From Pseudaminobacter soli (ex Zhang et al. 2022) (lineage in GTDB: Bacteria; Pseudomonadota; Alphaproteobacteria; Rhizobiales; Rhizobiaceae), in the NCBI RefSeq assembly GCF_014595955.1, contig NZ_JABVCF010000026.1, forward strand, positions 1 through 35,394: 35,394 nt of DNA, in the 5' to 3' direction. Positions 1-7,454 of this stretch are shown one piece after another. The position numbers and the translations under genes are program-made. Every line of letters begins with the position of its first letter. Positions within the stretch are counted from its first letter, which is position 1. The notes under the pieces were generated by a model, which was not told the DNA's origin, did no database searches, and saw only the letters and a list, made by a program, of their open reading frames with translations.

Positions 1-927
1 TGGCAGCGCCTGCATGACCGCCGCGAGGCCTGGCCGGCCGGATCCGTGCCGGCTGGCGGGCTGTTCCTCACCGCCGGAGCCGATGTGCAGAAGGACCGCA
101 TCGAGGTCGATGTCTGGGCCTGGGGCCACGGGCTGGAAAGCTGGCTGGTCGATCACGTCGTGCTCGACGGCGGACCGGGCGACGCGGCCTGCTGGGCCGG
201 GCTCGACGCGCTGCTGTCGCGCACCTGGGAAAGCGACTCGGGCAAGGCCATGCGCATCCTCAGGCTGGCGATCGACACCGGCTTTGAGGCGCCGGCCGTC
301 TATGCCTGGGCCCGGCGCTCCGGATCGTCCCATGTCGCGCCGATCAAGGGTGTCGAAAGCTTCAACCGGGCCAGCCCCGTCACCGGCCCGACCTATGTCG
401 ACGCCACGTCCCGCGGCAAGCGCCTCCGCCGCGGCGCCAAGCTCTGGACGGTCGCCGGTTCCACCTTCAAGGCCGAGACCTACCGCTTCCTGCGCCTGCC
501 GCGCCCCAGCGACGAGGAACTGGAGGCCGGAGCCCGATACCCGGCCGGTACCATCCATCTTCCCACCTGGATCGACAGCGAGTGGTGCAAGCAGTTTGTC
601 GGCGAGCAGCTGGTGACGGTGCGCAGCAAGCGCGGCTTCTCCCGGCTGGAATGGCAGAAGCTCCGCGAACGCAACGAGGCCCTCGACTGCCGCGTCTATG
701 CCCGTGCCGCCGCCTGGCTGATCGGCGCCGACCGCTGGCCACCATCGCACTGGGCCGATCTCGAGGCAGAGTTTGGTCTGCGGGCGGAGCCACTAGTCGT
801 AGCAGCAGCACAGCCAGCAGATCCTGCCGCCGCATCAGGTGCTTCGACGCAGCCGCTGCAGACACGTTTGGCCCGAAGCCGGCGGCCACAGGCGCGGCGC
901 ATCCGGCGAAGCTCTTGGATGGCGTAG
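1..927 (+). CDS. phage terminase large subunit (GpA family), C-terminal part
   Basis: The frame is open at the left edge, so the N-terminal ATPase lies outside the window; what remains is the C-terminal nuclease of a lambda GpA-type terminase, which cuts concatemeric phage DNA during packaging. The expected acidic landmarks of the RNase H-like nuclease are visible: GADVQ near the start, an AIDTG block about 70 residues later, and ALDCRVYA near the end, each supplying an Asp. The Arg-rich tail ending RRIRRSSWMA resembles the usual GpA C-terminus, so the 3' end of the gene looks natural. The head-completion and portal genes that normally follow are missing: the next gene lies on the other strand and is itself truncated. 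This is therefore the edge of a prophage remnant. An internal ATG is not needed as a start. Confidence 0.85.
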   Translation, partial: WQRLHDRREAWPAGSVPAGGLFLTAGADVQKDRIEVDVWAWGHGLESWLVDHVVLDGGPGDAACWAGLDALLSRTWESDSGKAMRILRLAIDTGFEAPAVYAWARRSGSSHVAPIKGVESFNRASPVTGPTYVDATSRGKRLRRGAKLWTVAGSTFKAETYRFLRLPRPSDEELEAGARYPAGTIHLPTWIDSEWCKQFVGEQLVTVRSKRGFSRLEWQKLRERNEALDCRVYARAAAWLIGADRWPPSHWADLEAEFGLRAEPLVVAAAQPADPAAASGASTQPLQTRLARSRRPQARRIRRSSWMA

Positions 928-938
928 GGCACTACTGA

Positions 939-1253
939 TCAACCCAGGTCGTCGGCGATGTGGTGGCTGTTGGTCCACGCGAAGTCCTTTCGCGTCGACG
1001 ACACCACGTATTTCGGCTTAGCCTCCAGTTTGACCGCCCATTCGCTTATCGCGGGCGGCGCCTGGACGTGGCCGCGAGCGACCGCCGGCCAGTAGCTCTC
1101 CATCGTCTCGTAGGTGATCCGGCCCCACAGCATCGCCCCACCCTCGTCCATAAGGCGGGTGAAGAACGCGTGCGTCTCGTCGTCAGCGATTCCTCCCTGG
1201 TGGTCGACGCAGCCGTCCAGGGTGACGTTGATGCTAAAGGTCAATAGTCCCAT
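939..1253 (-). pseudogene. dihydrofolate reductase-like (RibD C-terminal family) gene, 3' truncated
   Basis: The 104-residue product begins MGLLTFSINVTLDGCVDH, the usual first beta strand and loop of the small DHFR/RibD-like family, and contains the family segment WGRITYETMESYWP. Members are normally about 180-200 residues, so roughly the C-terminal half, including much of the nucleotide-binding part, is gone. The reading frame stops after IADDLG exactly where sequence belonging to the phage terminase begins on the other strand. The phage end and this gene have evidently been joined by a deletion or insertion near 928-940. It is probably non-functional. Confidence 0.7.
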
Positions 1254-1359
1254 GCGACGAGCCTATGCCGTACTTGCTCAAAAAGACATTCGCGGTTGAT
1301 GATCAACTTCCGCAATGGGTCAATTGCTGACATTCGGGATATTTCAAAGAGCAGCGAAA

Positions 1360-1380
1360 GGCCGGTCCGGACCTCCGGCC
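1360..1380 (-). terminator. possible hairpin terminator behind the SRPBCC gene
   Basis: Arms GGCCGG (1360-1365) and CCGGCC (1375-1380) are perfectly complementary, with a 9-base spacer that is itself partly palindromic. On the minus strand the stem is followed by TTTCGC, only a weak T tract. It lies about 20 bases after the stop of the minus-strand gene at 1401. Intrinsic termination is plausible but unproven. Confidence 0.35.
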
Positions 1381-1400
1381 GCTCGCTTATTCCCTGGCGG

Positions 1401-1901
1401 CTATGCATTGATTGTCGAAAGCAGTTCGTCCAACTGATCCAGCTGTGTGGGCAGTGCTGCCGCCGACCCGGCCATCGCTTCGTCGAGCGCTTCCTTCAAA
1501 GGATAAAGCTCGTGGAACGTCAGCAGCGTCTTTCCGCCGTAGTCCTCTAAGGTGACGGTGGTCACGGCGCCCTCATCCTCTTCTTCGTTAGTCCAGACGA
1601 TGCGCTCGTCCGGCTTCACCGCCAGATATTTGCCGTAGAAGGCCATGCTGTCGGTCCCGCCGGTGGCGAACTCCAGTCGGTATTTGCCTCCGGTGCGGAC
1701 GTCCATCTCGCAGGACAGGAGCGCAGTGCCGGCGCCCTTCGGAACCCACCACTGGCGGAACAGCTCGGGCTCAGCCCACGCCTTGAATACCACGTGCGGC
1801 GTGGCACCGAACAAGCGCAGTACAACCAGCTCCCGATCGGACTTCCGCTCAACGGCCGGACGGTTCTGCGCAACGGCGTGATTACCCGTTTGCTGGTCCA
1901 T
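1401..1901 (-). CDS. SRPBCC / AHSA1-like protein
   Basis: The start MDQQTG at 1901 is preferred over the in-frame ATG at 1943 because a strong ribosome site (GAGAGGAGGAAG) sits just before it. The 166-residue protein has the START/Bet v1-like pattern of the Aha1 C-terminal (AHSA1) family: an early strand VVLRLFGATPHVVFKAW, the signature ELFRQWWVPKG, a central YRLEF...MAFYGKYL strand pair and a C-terminal helix. These single-domain proteins form a hydrophobic ligand pocket; the ligand is not predictable here. The gene lies directly behind a VOC-family gene, and the in-frame ATG at 1943 overlaps that gene's stop, so the two probably share a transcript. Similar SRPBCC/VOC pairs are common in Rhizobiales and usually have no assigned function. 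Confidence 0.85.
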   Translation of the reverse strand: MDQQTGNHAVAQNRPAVERKSDRELVVLRLFGATPHVVFKAWAEPELFRQWWVPKGAGTALLSCEMDVRTGGKYRLEFATGGTDSMAFYGKYLAVKPDERIVWTNEEEDEGAVTTVTLEDYGGKTLLTFHELYPLKEALDEAMAGSAAALPTQLDQLDELLSTINA

Positions 1902-1942
1902 CTTCTTCCTCCTCTCTCGTTCCATATAATCTTGCTTGGCCA

Positions 1943-2422
1943 TCAGCCGCGCCGAGCCGCCTGGATCGCGGCAACGTCGATTTTTGTCATATCCATCATC
2001 GCCTCGAAGGCGCGTTTTGCTTCATCGCCTCCGGCAGCCATAGCCTCCGTCAGGACGCGCGGCGTGATCTGCCAGGAGATGCCCCATCTATCCTTGCACC
2101 AGCCGCACACACTTTCCTGGCCCCCATTGCCGACAATGGCGTTCCAATAGCGGTCGGTCTCCTCCTGGTCCTCCGTGGCAATCTGGAACGAGAACGACTC
2201 GTTGTGCTTGAACGTAGGTCCGCCATTGAGACCAAGGCAGGGAATGCCGGCGACTGTGAATTCGACCGTCAGCACGTCGCCAGCCTTACCTGAGGGATAG
2301 TCACTAGGAGCGCGATGGATCGCGCCAACCGAACTGTCAGGAAACGTCTCGGCGTAAAAGCGGGCTGCGGCCTCTGCGTCGTTGTCGTACCAAAGGCAGA
2401 TGGTGTTCTTTGAAATCGTCAT
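1943..2422 (-). CDS. VOC superfamily (PhnB-like glyoxalase fold) protein
   Basis: The start MTISKN at 2422 follows GAGAGGA with good spacing; the longer upstream reading frame has no such support. The 159-residue product shows the PhnB/3-demethylubiquinone methyltransferase-like subgroup pattern: NTICLWYDNDAEAAARFY at the start, a strand LTVEFTVAGIPCLGLNGG, NESFSFQI in the middle, and CGWCKDRWGISWQITP near the end. This fold pairs beta-alpha-beta-beta-beta modules, often around a metal, but many PhnB-like members lack known catalysis. It is the first gene of a two-gene unit with the downstream SRPBCC gene (TGATG junction at 1941-1945). The substrate is unknown. Confidence 0.85.
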   Translation of the reverse strand: MTISKNTICLWYDNDAEAAARFYAETFPDSSVGAIHRAPSDYPSGKAGDVLTVEFTVAGIPCLGLNGGPTFKHNESFSFQIATEDQEETDRYWNAIVGNGGQESVCGWCKDRWGISWQITPRVLTEAMAAGGDEAKRAFEAMMDMTKIDVAAIQAARRG

Positions 2423-3200
2423 GCGCGTCCTCTCAGTTTCTAAGCCGATTCTGACACAGTGCGGCGTGCTCGAAGTGCTATTCCGCCGTGGTCCGGCATT
2501 TGATCGCCGCTCGTGCATAAGACGAACGGATCTGGGAGAGTCCGACATCGCAATGAAATGAATCTGGGCGCCGGCACGACCGGTAGCGATCCGCTTGGTC
2601 TGCAGGCGCTGATTGCGATTGGCGCTCAAGAACCGCTTCGGCTAGTTGAGAAGACTACCGCCTCCCCGCGAGCCGCCGCTGGGCAAGAAGAAGGCCGCAG
2701 CACTACGGGCTGCCGAGACCGCAGAGGGAAAGTCCTCCTGGGGCGACCTGTTGAAGCCGGGCCCTCCACCTCTGGCATACCGCCGCCAAGAGAACTGAGC
2801 TTTCGGAACCGTCAGCTACGGGACGACACCGGACCGGCAGCTTTTGGGTGAGGGAGGGTCCTGCGACAGCCCTGTGCAAAGCAGCATTGGGTTAGAAAAC
2901 TTGGCCCCACTACCGATGGCAACCGTGTGAGGGTAGTTCTATGCGCTTTTTGCACCTCAACCAAAAGAGCAACACGACTCGGGTCTGTACCGAATTTCGA
3001 CTAGTGCCTTAGGGCTCATTCAGGACTCCGCCGTCAGGCGGGAAACCATTAAATTGCCCGTGTGGCGAACGGGTGGCCAATGGTTGGCTCCGTGGGGAAA
3101 GACAAAGGGCTAGAGCTGCGCAAACGCAGTTTCGTAAATCCCTTTTCGCGTCTCAGGCAAGCATTTCTGACAACTTCATCTGAAGATGAAAGGAAATGTC
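2423..3200. other. non-coding stretch without recognisable gene
   Basis: About 780 bases separate the VOC gene from the small peptide gene. Open frames here have Arg/Pro/Ser-rich products without a ribosome site or family pattern, so I call no gene. The last part should hold the promoter of the peptide cassette, but I see no convincing -35/-10 pair. Confidence 0.4.
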
Positions 3201-3410
3201 ATGCGCGAACTCACTCATGAAGAACTCGTTCACGTTTCTGGTGCAGGCGGCTGCTTCTCCCCCCCGCATAAGAAATTCAAGGACTTCTGTCACGAAAAGG
3301 AAGACGACTGTCACGAAAAGGAAGACGACGGCCACAAGAAGGGCAAGCGTCCGGGCTGGGGCTTCGGCGACAAGAACCATTGCCATTCCGGCCCTCCCGG
3401 TCTGAATTGA
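3201..3410 (+). CDS. double-glycine-leader peptide precursor (class II microcin or bacteriocin-like) with a Cys/His repeat core
   Basis: The start at 3201 follows AAAGGA with good spacing; an in-frame ATG at 3186 overlaps that site and is less likely. The 69-residue product opens with MRELTHEELVHVSGAGG, a close match to the leader recognised by C39-peptidase exporters (acidic/hydrophobic helix ending in Gly-Gly). Cleavage after Gly17 would release a 52-residue core beginning Cys18. The core has four Cys (18, 30, 37, 61), six His (23, 31, 38, 45, 60, 62), and two exact CHEKEDD heptads followed by a degenerate GHKKGK unit; positive and negative residues about balance. The C-terminal part is Gly/Pro/Trp-rich. 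The adaptor and exporter genes follow in the same direction. The Cys/His pattern suggests metal binding or disulfides, but this is inference. Antibacterial action, signalling and metal scavenging are all open, and no immunity gene is recognised. Confidence 0.82.
   Translation: MRELTHEELVHVSGAGGCFSPPHKKFKDFCHEKEDDCHEKEDDGHKKGKRPGWGFGDKNHCHSGPPGLN
3288..3329 (+). repeat. two exact 21-bp tandem repeats inside the peptide core
   Basis: Units 3288-3308 and 3309-3329 are identical at all 21 positions and each encodes CHEKEDD. A third, degenerate unit (GHKKGK) follows. Perfect identity in third codon positions suggests a recent duplication. Confidence 0.95.
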
Positions 3411-3625
3411 CAGCAATCCGACAATGATGGCTCACGGGCCACAGCAATAACTTGAGAGCGAAAGGGGCTGCGGGACTGCAAATAGCTGGTGCGAAAGCAG
3501 TCTGCCCGCGCGTCATCCTCTCTTCCCCAGGCCGAAGTAAGCAGCAAAAGCGCGGACTCACGTTTGGTCACTGTCTTTGGTTGCTCGGTATCGGGCCGCG
3601 GGCCAGCCATACTCGAACCCCAAAT

Positions 3626-3653
3626 GAGGCGTCGGCGGACAAGCCGACGTCTC
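3626..3653 (+). promoter_or_regulatory. stable hairpin between peptide gene and exporter genes
   Basis: GAGGCGTCGGC (3626-3636) pairs with GCCGACGTCTC (3643-3653) over 11 positions, one of them a G-U wobble, closing a six-base loop. There is no T run after it, so it is not a classical terminator. It sits after the abundant-product gene and before the HlyD-like gene, where a stem could slow decay of the upstream mRNA or partly attenuate the exporter genes. The role is inferred. Confidence 0.5.
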
Positions 3654-3728
3654 CCATGCCAGTTCCCGAGGCCTAGGCTTGTGCGCGATGTCTGGCGTGG
3701 TCGTTGTTGCAAGCGGAGATCGACCGTC

Positions 3729-5054
3729 GTGGGCCGCGCCATTGAGAGGGCTCCAACCGCGATCGAGCGCACTCAGGCGCCAGCGCAGCCGCTCTTCCGT
3801 CCTGAAGTGATGGTGGAGCACCAGTCGCAATGGCTTGGAACGGTGCTGCTGGAGCCGAAGATCACTCATTGGATGTTCGCCGCGTTGGCGTTTCTAGCCA
3901 CCGTGGCCGTGCTCGGCATGCTGTTCTTCACGTCCTATACCCGCAAGGCCCGCATTAACGGCTGGCTGGTGCCTGAGCAGGGTCTAGTGCGGGTCTTCGC
4001 GCCACAAGCGGGAGTGATGACCCAGATCCGCGTGAAAGAGGGCATGGAGGTCAAGAAGGGCGCGCCCCTTCTGGCCATCTCCACCGAAATGCAGAGCGAG
4101 ACATTCGGTGGCACCCGGCAAGAGATCGTCCGTCGCCTAATAAAGCGGCGCAATAGCATGGGCGAGGAGAAGCTCACCCAGGAGCGTCTCTTCACCCAGC
4201 AGGCGGCCGATCTGACGCAACGCATCGCCAGCGTGGATACCGAACAGAAGTACCTTTCCCAGGAGATCGAACTGCAGCGGACCCAACTCCAGCTCAATCA
4301 GCAGATCGAAGAACGCATACGCAGACTACGCGATCGCGAGATCGTCCCTTTGCCGCGCCGCGAGGAAGCGGAGCACGAGCGGATCCAGCAAGCCGCGAAG
4401 CTGCAGCAGTTGGAGCGAACACAGGCTTCGCTTCAGCAGGAATCCCTTCAGCTGAAGGCCTCCCTGGCCGAGATACCGCTCAGGCGTCTCAACCAGCTGG
4501 CCGAGATTGACCGCGACATCGCGGCCCTGGAACAGGAACTGGCTGAGGCCGAGGCACGCCGGGAAATTATAATCGTGGCCCCGCAGGACGGCATCGTGAC
4601 CGGCCTGCAAGTCGAGAGAGGCGGCAGTGCCCAGCCCAACGTTCCTCTAATGAACATCGTCCCCTCCGGTGGCATCTTGCAGGCGCAGCTGTTCAGCCCG
4701 AGCCGGGCCATCGGCTTCATTCACCAAGGCCAGCGGGTGCTCCTGCGCTACGAAGCCTTTCCCTATCAGAAGTTCGGCTTCCATGAGGGCGTGGTGAGCG
4801 CCGTCTCCCGCTCTGCGATCAGTCCGGCCGAGATGACCCAACAGCTCGCCGGCCTCTCCACTCTCTACGCCGGCAGCGAACCGGTCTACCGCATTACCGT
4901 CGAGTTGAAGCGACAGACCGTCACCGCCTATGGCCAGCCGATGCTGCTTCAGCCCGGCATGAAGCTGGAGGCCGACGTGCTGCTGGAGCGGCGGCGCCTC
5001 ATCGAGTGGATGCTTGAGCCTCTGTTCAGCATCAGCGGGAAGCTGACCGGATGA
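3729..5054 (+). CDS. HlyD/CvaA-family periplasmic adaptor of a peptide exporter
   Basis: The product (about 441 residues from the GTG at 3729) links an inner-membrane ABC exporter to an outer-membrane channel. Visible parts are PLFRPEV near residue 22, typical of CvaA-like proteins, one membrane helix at about 47-70, a first half-lipoyl region (GLVRVFAPQAGVMTQIRVKEG), a long Gln/Glu/Arg-rich coiled coil, the returning half-lipoyl strand (IVAPQDGIVTGLQVERGG), and a C-terminal beta domain. The start is uncertain: the frame stays open to 3489, but that upstream part reads as non-coding Arg/Ser-rich sequence, and GTG at 3681 is another option. The 3' end overlaps the exporter start (ATGA). No TolC-like gene is in the window, so a general outer-membrane channel would have to be used. 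Confidence 0.9.
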   Translation: MGRAIERAPTAIERTQAPAQPLFRPEVMVEHQSQWLGTVLLEPKITHWMFAALAFLATVAVLGMLFFTSYTRKARINGWLVPEQGLVRVFAPQAGVMTQIRVKEGMEVKKGAPLLAISTEMQSETFGGTRQEIVRRLIKRRNSMGEEKLTQERLFTQQAADLTQRIASVDTEQKYLSQEIELQRTQLQLNQQIEERIRRLRDREIVPLPRREEAEHERIQQAAKLQQLERTQASLQQESLQLKASLAEIPLRRLNQLAEIDRDIAALEQELAEAEARREIIIVAPQDGIVTGLQVERGGSAQPNVPLMNIVPSGGILQAQLFSPSRAIGFIHQGQRVLLRYEAFPYQKFGFHEGVVSAVSRSAISPAEMTQQLAGLSTLYAGSEPVYRITVELKRQTVTAYGQPMLLQPGMKLEADVLLERRRLIEWMLEPLFSISGKLTG

Positions 5055-7291
5055 GCGTCGCCGGCCGCCTCAACCTCGGCTGGGGGCGGCGCACCCCAAT
5101 GATCCTGCAGACGGAGGCATCCGAATGCGGCCTGGCCAGCTTGGCGATGGTCGCCGGCCACTTCGGTTATGAACCCGACCTTGGGGACCTGCGCCGGCGC
5201 TACGGTTTCTCGCTCAAAGGAGCCACGCTCAAGGACGTCGTACGCATCGCAGACCGCATCGGCTTCGCGACCCGGCCCCTGCGGCTCGAGATCGAGGAAC
5301 TGACGAAGCTGCGGCTGCCCTGCATCCTGCATTGGGACCTCAATCACTTCGTGGTCCTAGTCGGCTTCGGCCGCGCCGGGGCTGTCATCCATGACCCCGC
5401 CTTCGGGCTGCGCCACACACGGCCGGCCGAACTGTCACAGCATTTCACCGGCGTGGCGCTCGAACTTTACCCGACGGACCGCTTCGAGCCGGCCGCCGCT
5501 CCCCCTCGCGTGCGCTTCGGGCGGCTGCTCGGACGCATGGTCGGGGTCAAGCGCGCCTTGTTTCACCAGCTAGCGCTGGCGGTCGCTATCGAGGTCTTCG
5601 CGATGGCCAGTCCGCTGTTCATGGGCTGGCTGGTCGATCATGCGCTGGTCGCGGCCGATCACGATCTTCTCATAACGCTGGTGCTCGGTTTCTTGCTGCT
5701 ACTCGTGCTGCAGACATCAATCGCGGCCATGAGGAGCTGGATGCTGATGGGGCTCGGCGCCACCCTGAAAGTCCAGTCGCGCGCCAACCTCTTCTCGCAT
5801 CTAATCAACCTGCCAGCCGCATTCTTCGAGGCCCGGCATCTCGGCGACCTGACATCCCGCTTCTCCTCCCAGGAGACGATTCTGAGCGCGATCACGACCG
5901 AGTTGGTCGAGGCTGTCATGGACGGGCTCATGACCGGCCTGACACTGGCGATCATGCTGGTCATCGCGCCAGGCATGGCCGGCATCGTGATAGTGGCCGC
6001 GGTGCTCTATGCGCTCTTGCGCTGGGTCTCATACTCGCCACTGCGCCAAGCCTCCATGGAAGCGATCGTGTGGCGGGCCAAGCTCGACACGCACTTTCTG
6101 GAGACACTGCGCGGCATCCGCACAATCAAGCTGTTCAATGGCCAGGAGGACCGGCGGGCACATTGGCTCAATCTCCTGATCGAGGCCACCAACCGGCAAC
6201 TCGCGACCGAGAAGCTCGCATTCCTCTTCCAGATCGGCAATCGGCTGCTCATGGGGGTGCTCAACATCCTGATCATCTGGTTGGGCGCCGAACAGGTTCT
6301 GAACAATGCTCTCTCGGTCGGCCTGCTGCTTGCCTTCATCGCTTACAAGGATCAGTTCGTCGGCCGCGCAACCATCCTGATCGACCGGGCCGTGGATCTT
6401 AAGATGCTGCGGTTGCATGCGGAGCGCCTGGCCGATATTGCGCTGACGGAACCGGAAACGCGCACGTGCCTCATGCCATCGCCTGGCGGGCATCTGCCGC
6501 CAGCGATCGAGCTGCGCAACGTCAGCTTCCGCTACAGCGAACACGAGCCCTGGGTGCTTGACAACATCAGTGTGCGGATCGGGGCCGAGGAAGCGATTGC
6601 CATTGTCGGGCCTTCGGGCGGCGGCAAATCGACCTTGTTGAAGCTGTTGGCAGGACTGATCCAGCCCACCCATGGCGAGCTCCTGATCGATGGCGAGCCG
6701 CTCGCGCGCCTCGGGCTGGAGAACTACCGCGCCAGGCTTGGGGTGGTGATGCAGGACGATCAGCTGTTCGCCGGCTCCATCGGGGACAACATTAGCTTCT
6801 TTGCCGAGCGACCGGATAGGGAGCGCATCGTGCAATGCGCACGACTGGCTGCCATCAACGACGAGATCATGGCCATGCCGATGGGCTATGAGACGCTGAT
6901 TGGGGATATGGGGACAATCCTGTCCGGCGGCCAGAAGCAGCGCGTCGTGATTGCCCGCGCGCTGTACCGGCAGCCTAGCCTCCTGCTGTTGGATGAGGCA
7001 ACGAGCCACTTGGATCTGGAACGGGAAAAGCTGGTGAATCTTGCATTCGGGGCCATGCGGGTCACCCGCGTCGTGATCGCCCACCGGCCGGAGACGATCC
7101 GCATGTCAGGACGGGTGATGGCCATCGAGCAGGGCAGAATTGTTGAAGCGGGCGAGGCAGAGGAACACAGCCCCGCAACGATCAATGGGCACCGGCGCTT
7201 TGTTCCGAATACTCTCTCCCTTGATCAGGAGCAGCCCGCAAGGCGGGATGATGCGCACGAGATCGGACTCTCGGCGCCGACGCCGTCCTGA
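5051..7291 (+). CDS. C39-peptidase ABC exporter (CvaB-like), leader-cleaving
   Basis: This 746-residue protein cleaves a double-glycine leader in the cytoplasm and exports the core peptide. The N-terminal C39 peptidase is complete: oxyanion Gln20 and catalytic Cys26 in LQTEASECG, His99 in NHFVVLVGF and Asp115 in HDPA. A six-helix membrane domain follows (about 160-430). The nucleotide-binding domain has Walker A GPSGGGKST (520-528), signature LSGGQ (624-628), Walker B Asp648/Glu649 in LLLLDEAT, and the H-loop His678. All catalytic residues are intact, so an active processing exporter is expected, with the 69-residue peptide at 3201 as obvious substrate. The start overlaps the adaptor stop by four bases. 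The last 40 residues are an extra Pro/Arg/Glu tail of no known role. Confidence 0.95.
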   Translation: MSVAGRLNLGWGRRTPMILQTEASECGLASLAMVAGHFGYEPDLGDLRRRYGFSLKGATLKDVVRIADRIGFATRPLRLEIEELTKLRLPCILHWDLNHFVVLVGFGRAGAVIHDPAFGLRHTRPAELSQHFTGVALELYPTDRFEPAAAPPRVRFGRLLGRMVGVKRALFHQLALAVAIEVFAMASPLFMGWLVDHALVAADHDLLITLVLGFLLLLVLQTSIAAMRSWMLMGLGATLKVQSRANLFSHLINLPAAFFEARHLGDLTSRFSSQETILSAITTELVEAVMDGLMTGLTLAIMLVIAPGMAGIVIVAAVLYALLRWVSYSPLRQASMEAIVWRAKLDTHFLETLRGIRTIKLFNGQEDRRAHWLNLLIEATNRQLATEKLAFLFQIGNRLLMGVLNILIIWLGAEQVLNNALSVGLLLAFIAYKDQFVGRATILIDRAVDLKMLRLHAERLADIALTEPETRTCLMPSPGGHLPPAIELRNVSFRYSEHEPWVLDNISVRIGAEEAIAIVGPSGGGKSTLLKLLAGLIQPTHGELLIDGEPLARLGLENYRARLGVVMQDDQLFAGSIGDNISFFAERPDRERIVQCARLAAINDEIMAMPMGYETLIGDMGTILSGGQKQRVVIARALYRQPSLLLLDEATSHLDLEREKLVNLAFGAMRVTRVVIAHRPETIRMSGRVMAIEQGRIVEAGEAEEHSPATINGHRRFVPNTLSLDQEQPARRDDAHEIGLSAPTPS

Positions 7292-7299
7292 TGGGGCAC

Positions 7300-7400
7300 G
7301 TGTCGGGACCGTTCGCGCGACGGGAAAGTCGTTCGAGGGCCCGTTCGCGCTACGCCTCACCGTCGAGGAAGGCCGGATCACCCGGCACCACCGCAGCGTC
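7300..7400 (+). pseudogene. SnoaL-like / NTF2-fold gene fragment
   Basis: In the frame reading GTVRATGKSFEGPF and ALRLTVEEGRITRHH, the sequence matches the C-terminal beta sheet of SnoaL-like (ketosteroid isomerase fold) proteins. The N-terminal two thirds are missing and the frame degrades after about 30 residues. It lies between the exporter gene and the MFS gene, and is a relic without likely function. Confidence 0.5.
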
Positions 7401-7454
7401 CGGTGCCCACCTCATGCTCGACTGCCGCTGTTTCGTTCGGGAGGGTCGAGGTGC

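Noticed and set aside
2513-2851. 112-residue plus-strand frame in the 2.4-3.2 kb gap
   Set aside because: Composition is Arg/Pro/Gly-rich without strand or helix patterns, no ribosome site, no recognisable relative.
3489-3728. Upstream extension of the HlyD-like protein
   Set aside because: The extra 80 residues are Arg/Ser-rich and would run through the intergenic hairpin; family members begin shortly before the LFRPE motif.
6029-7084. 351-residue minus-strand frame opposite the exporter gene
   Set aside because: It is a high-GC antisense frame of the C39 ABC exporter, whose domains are all intact on the plus strand.
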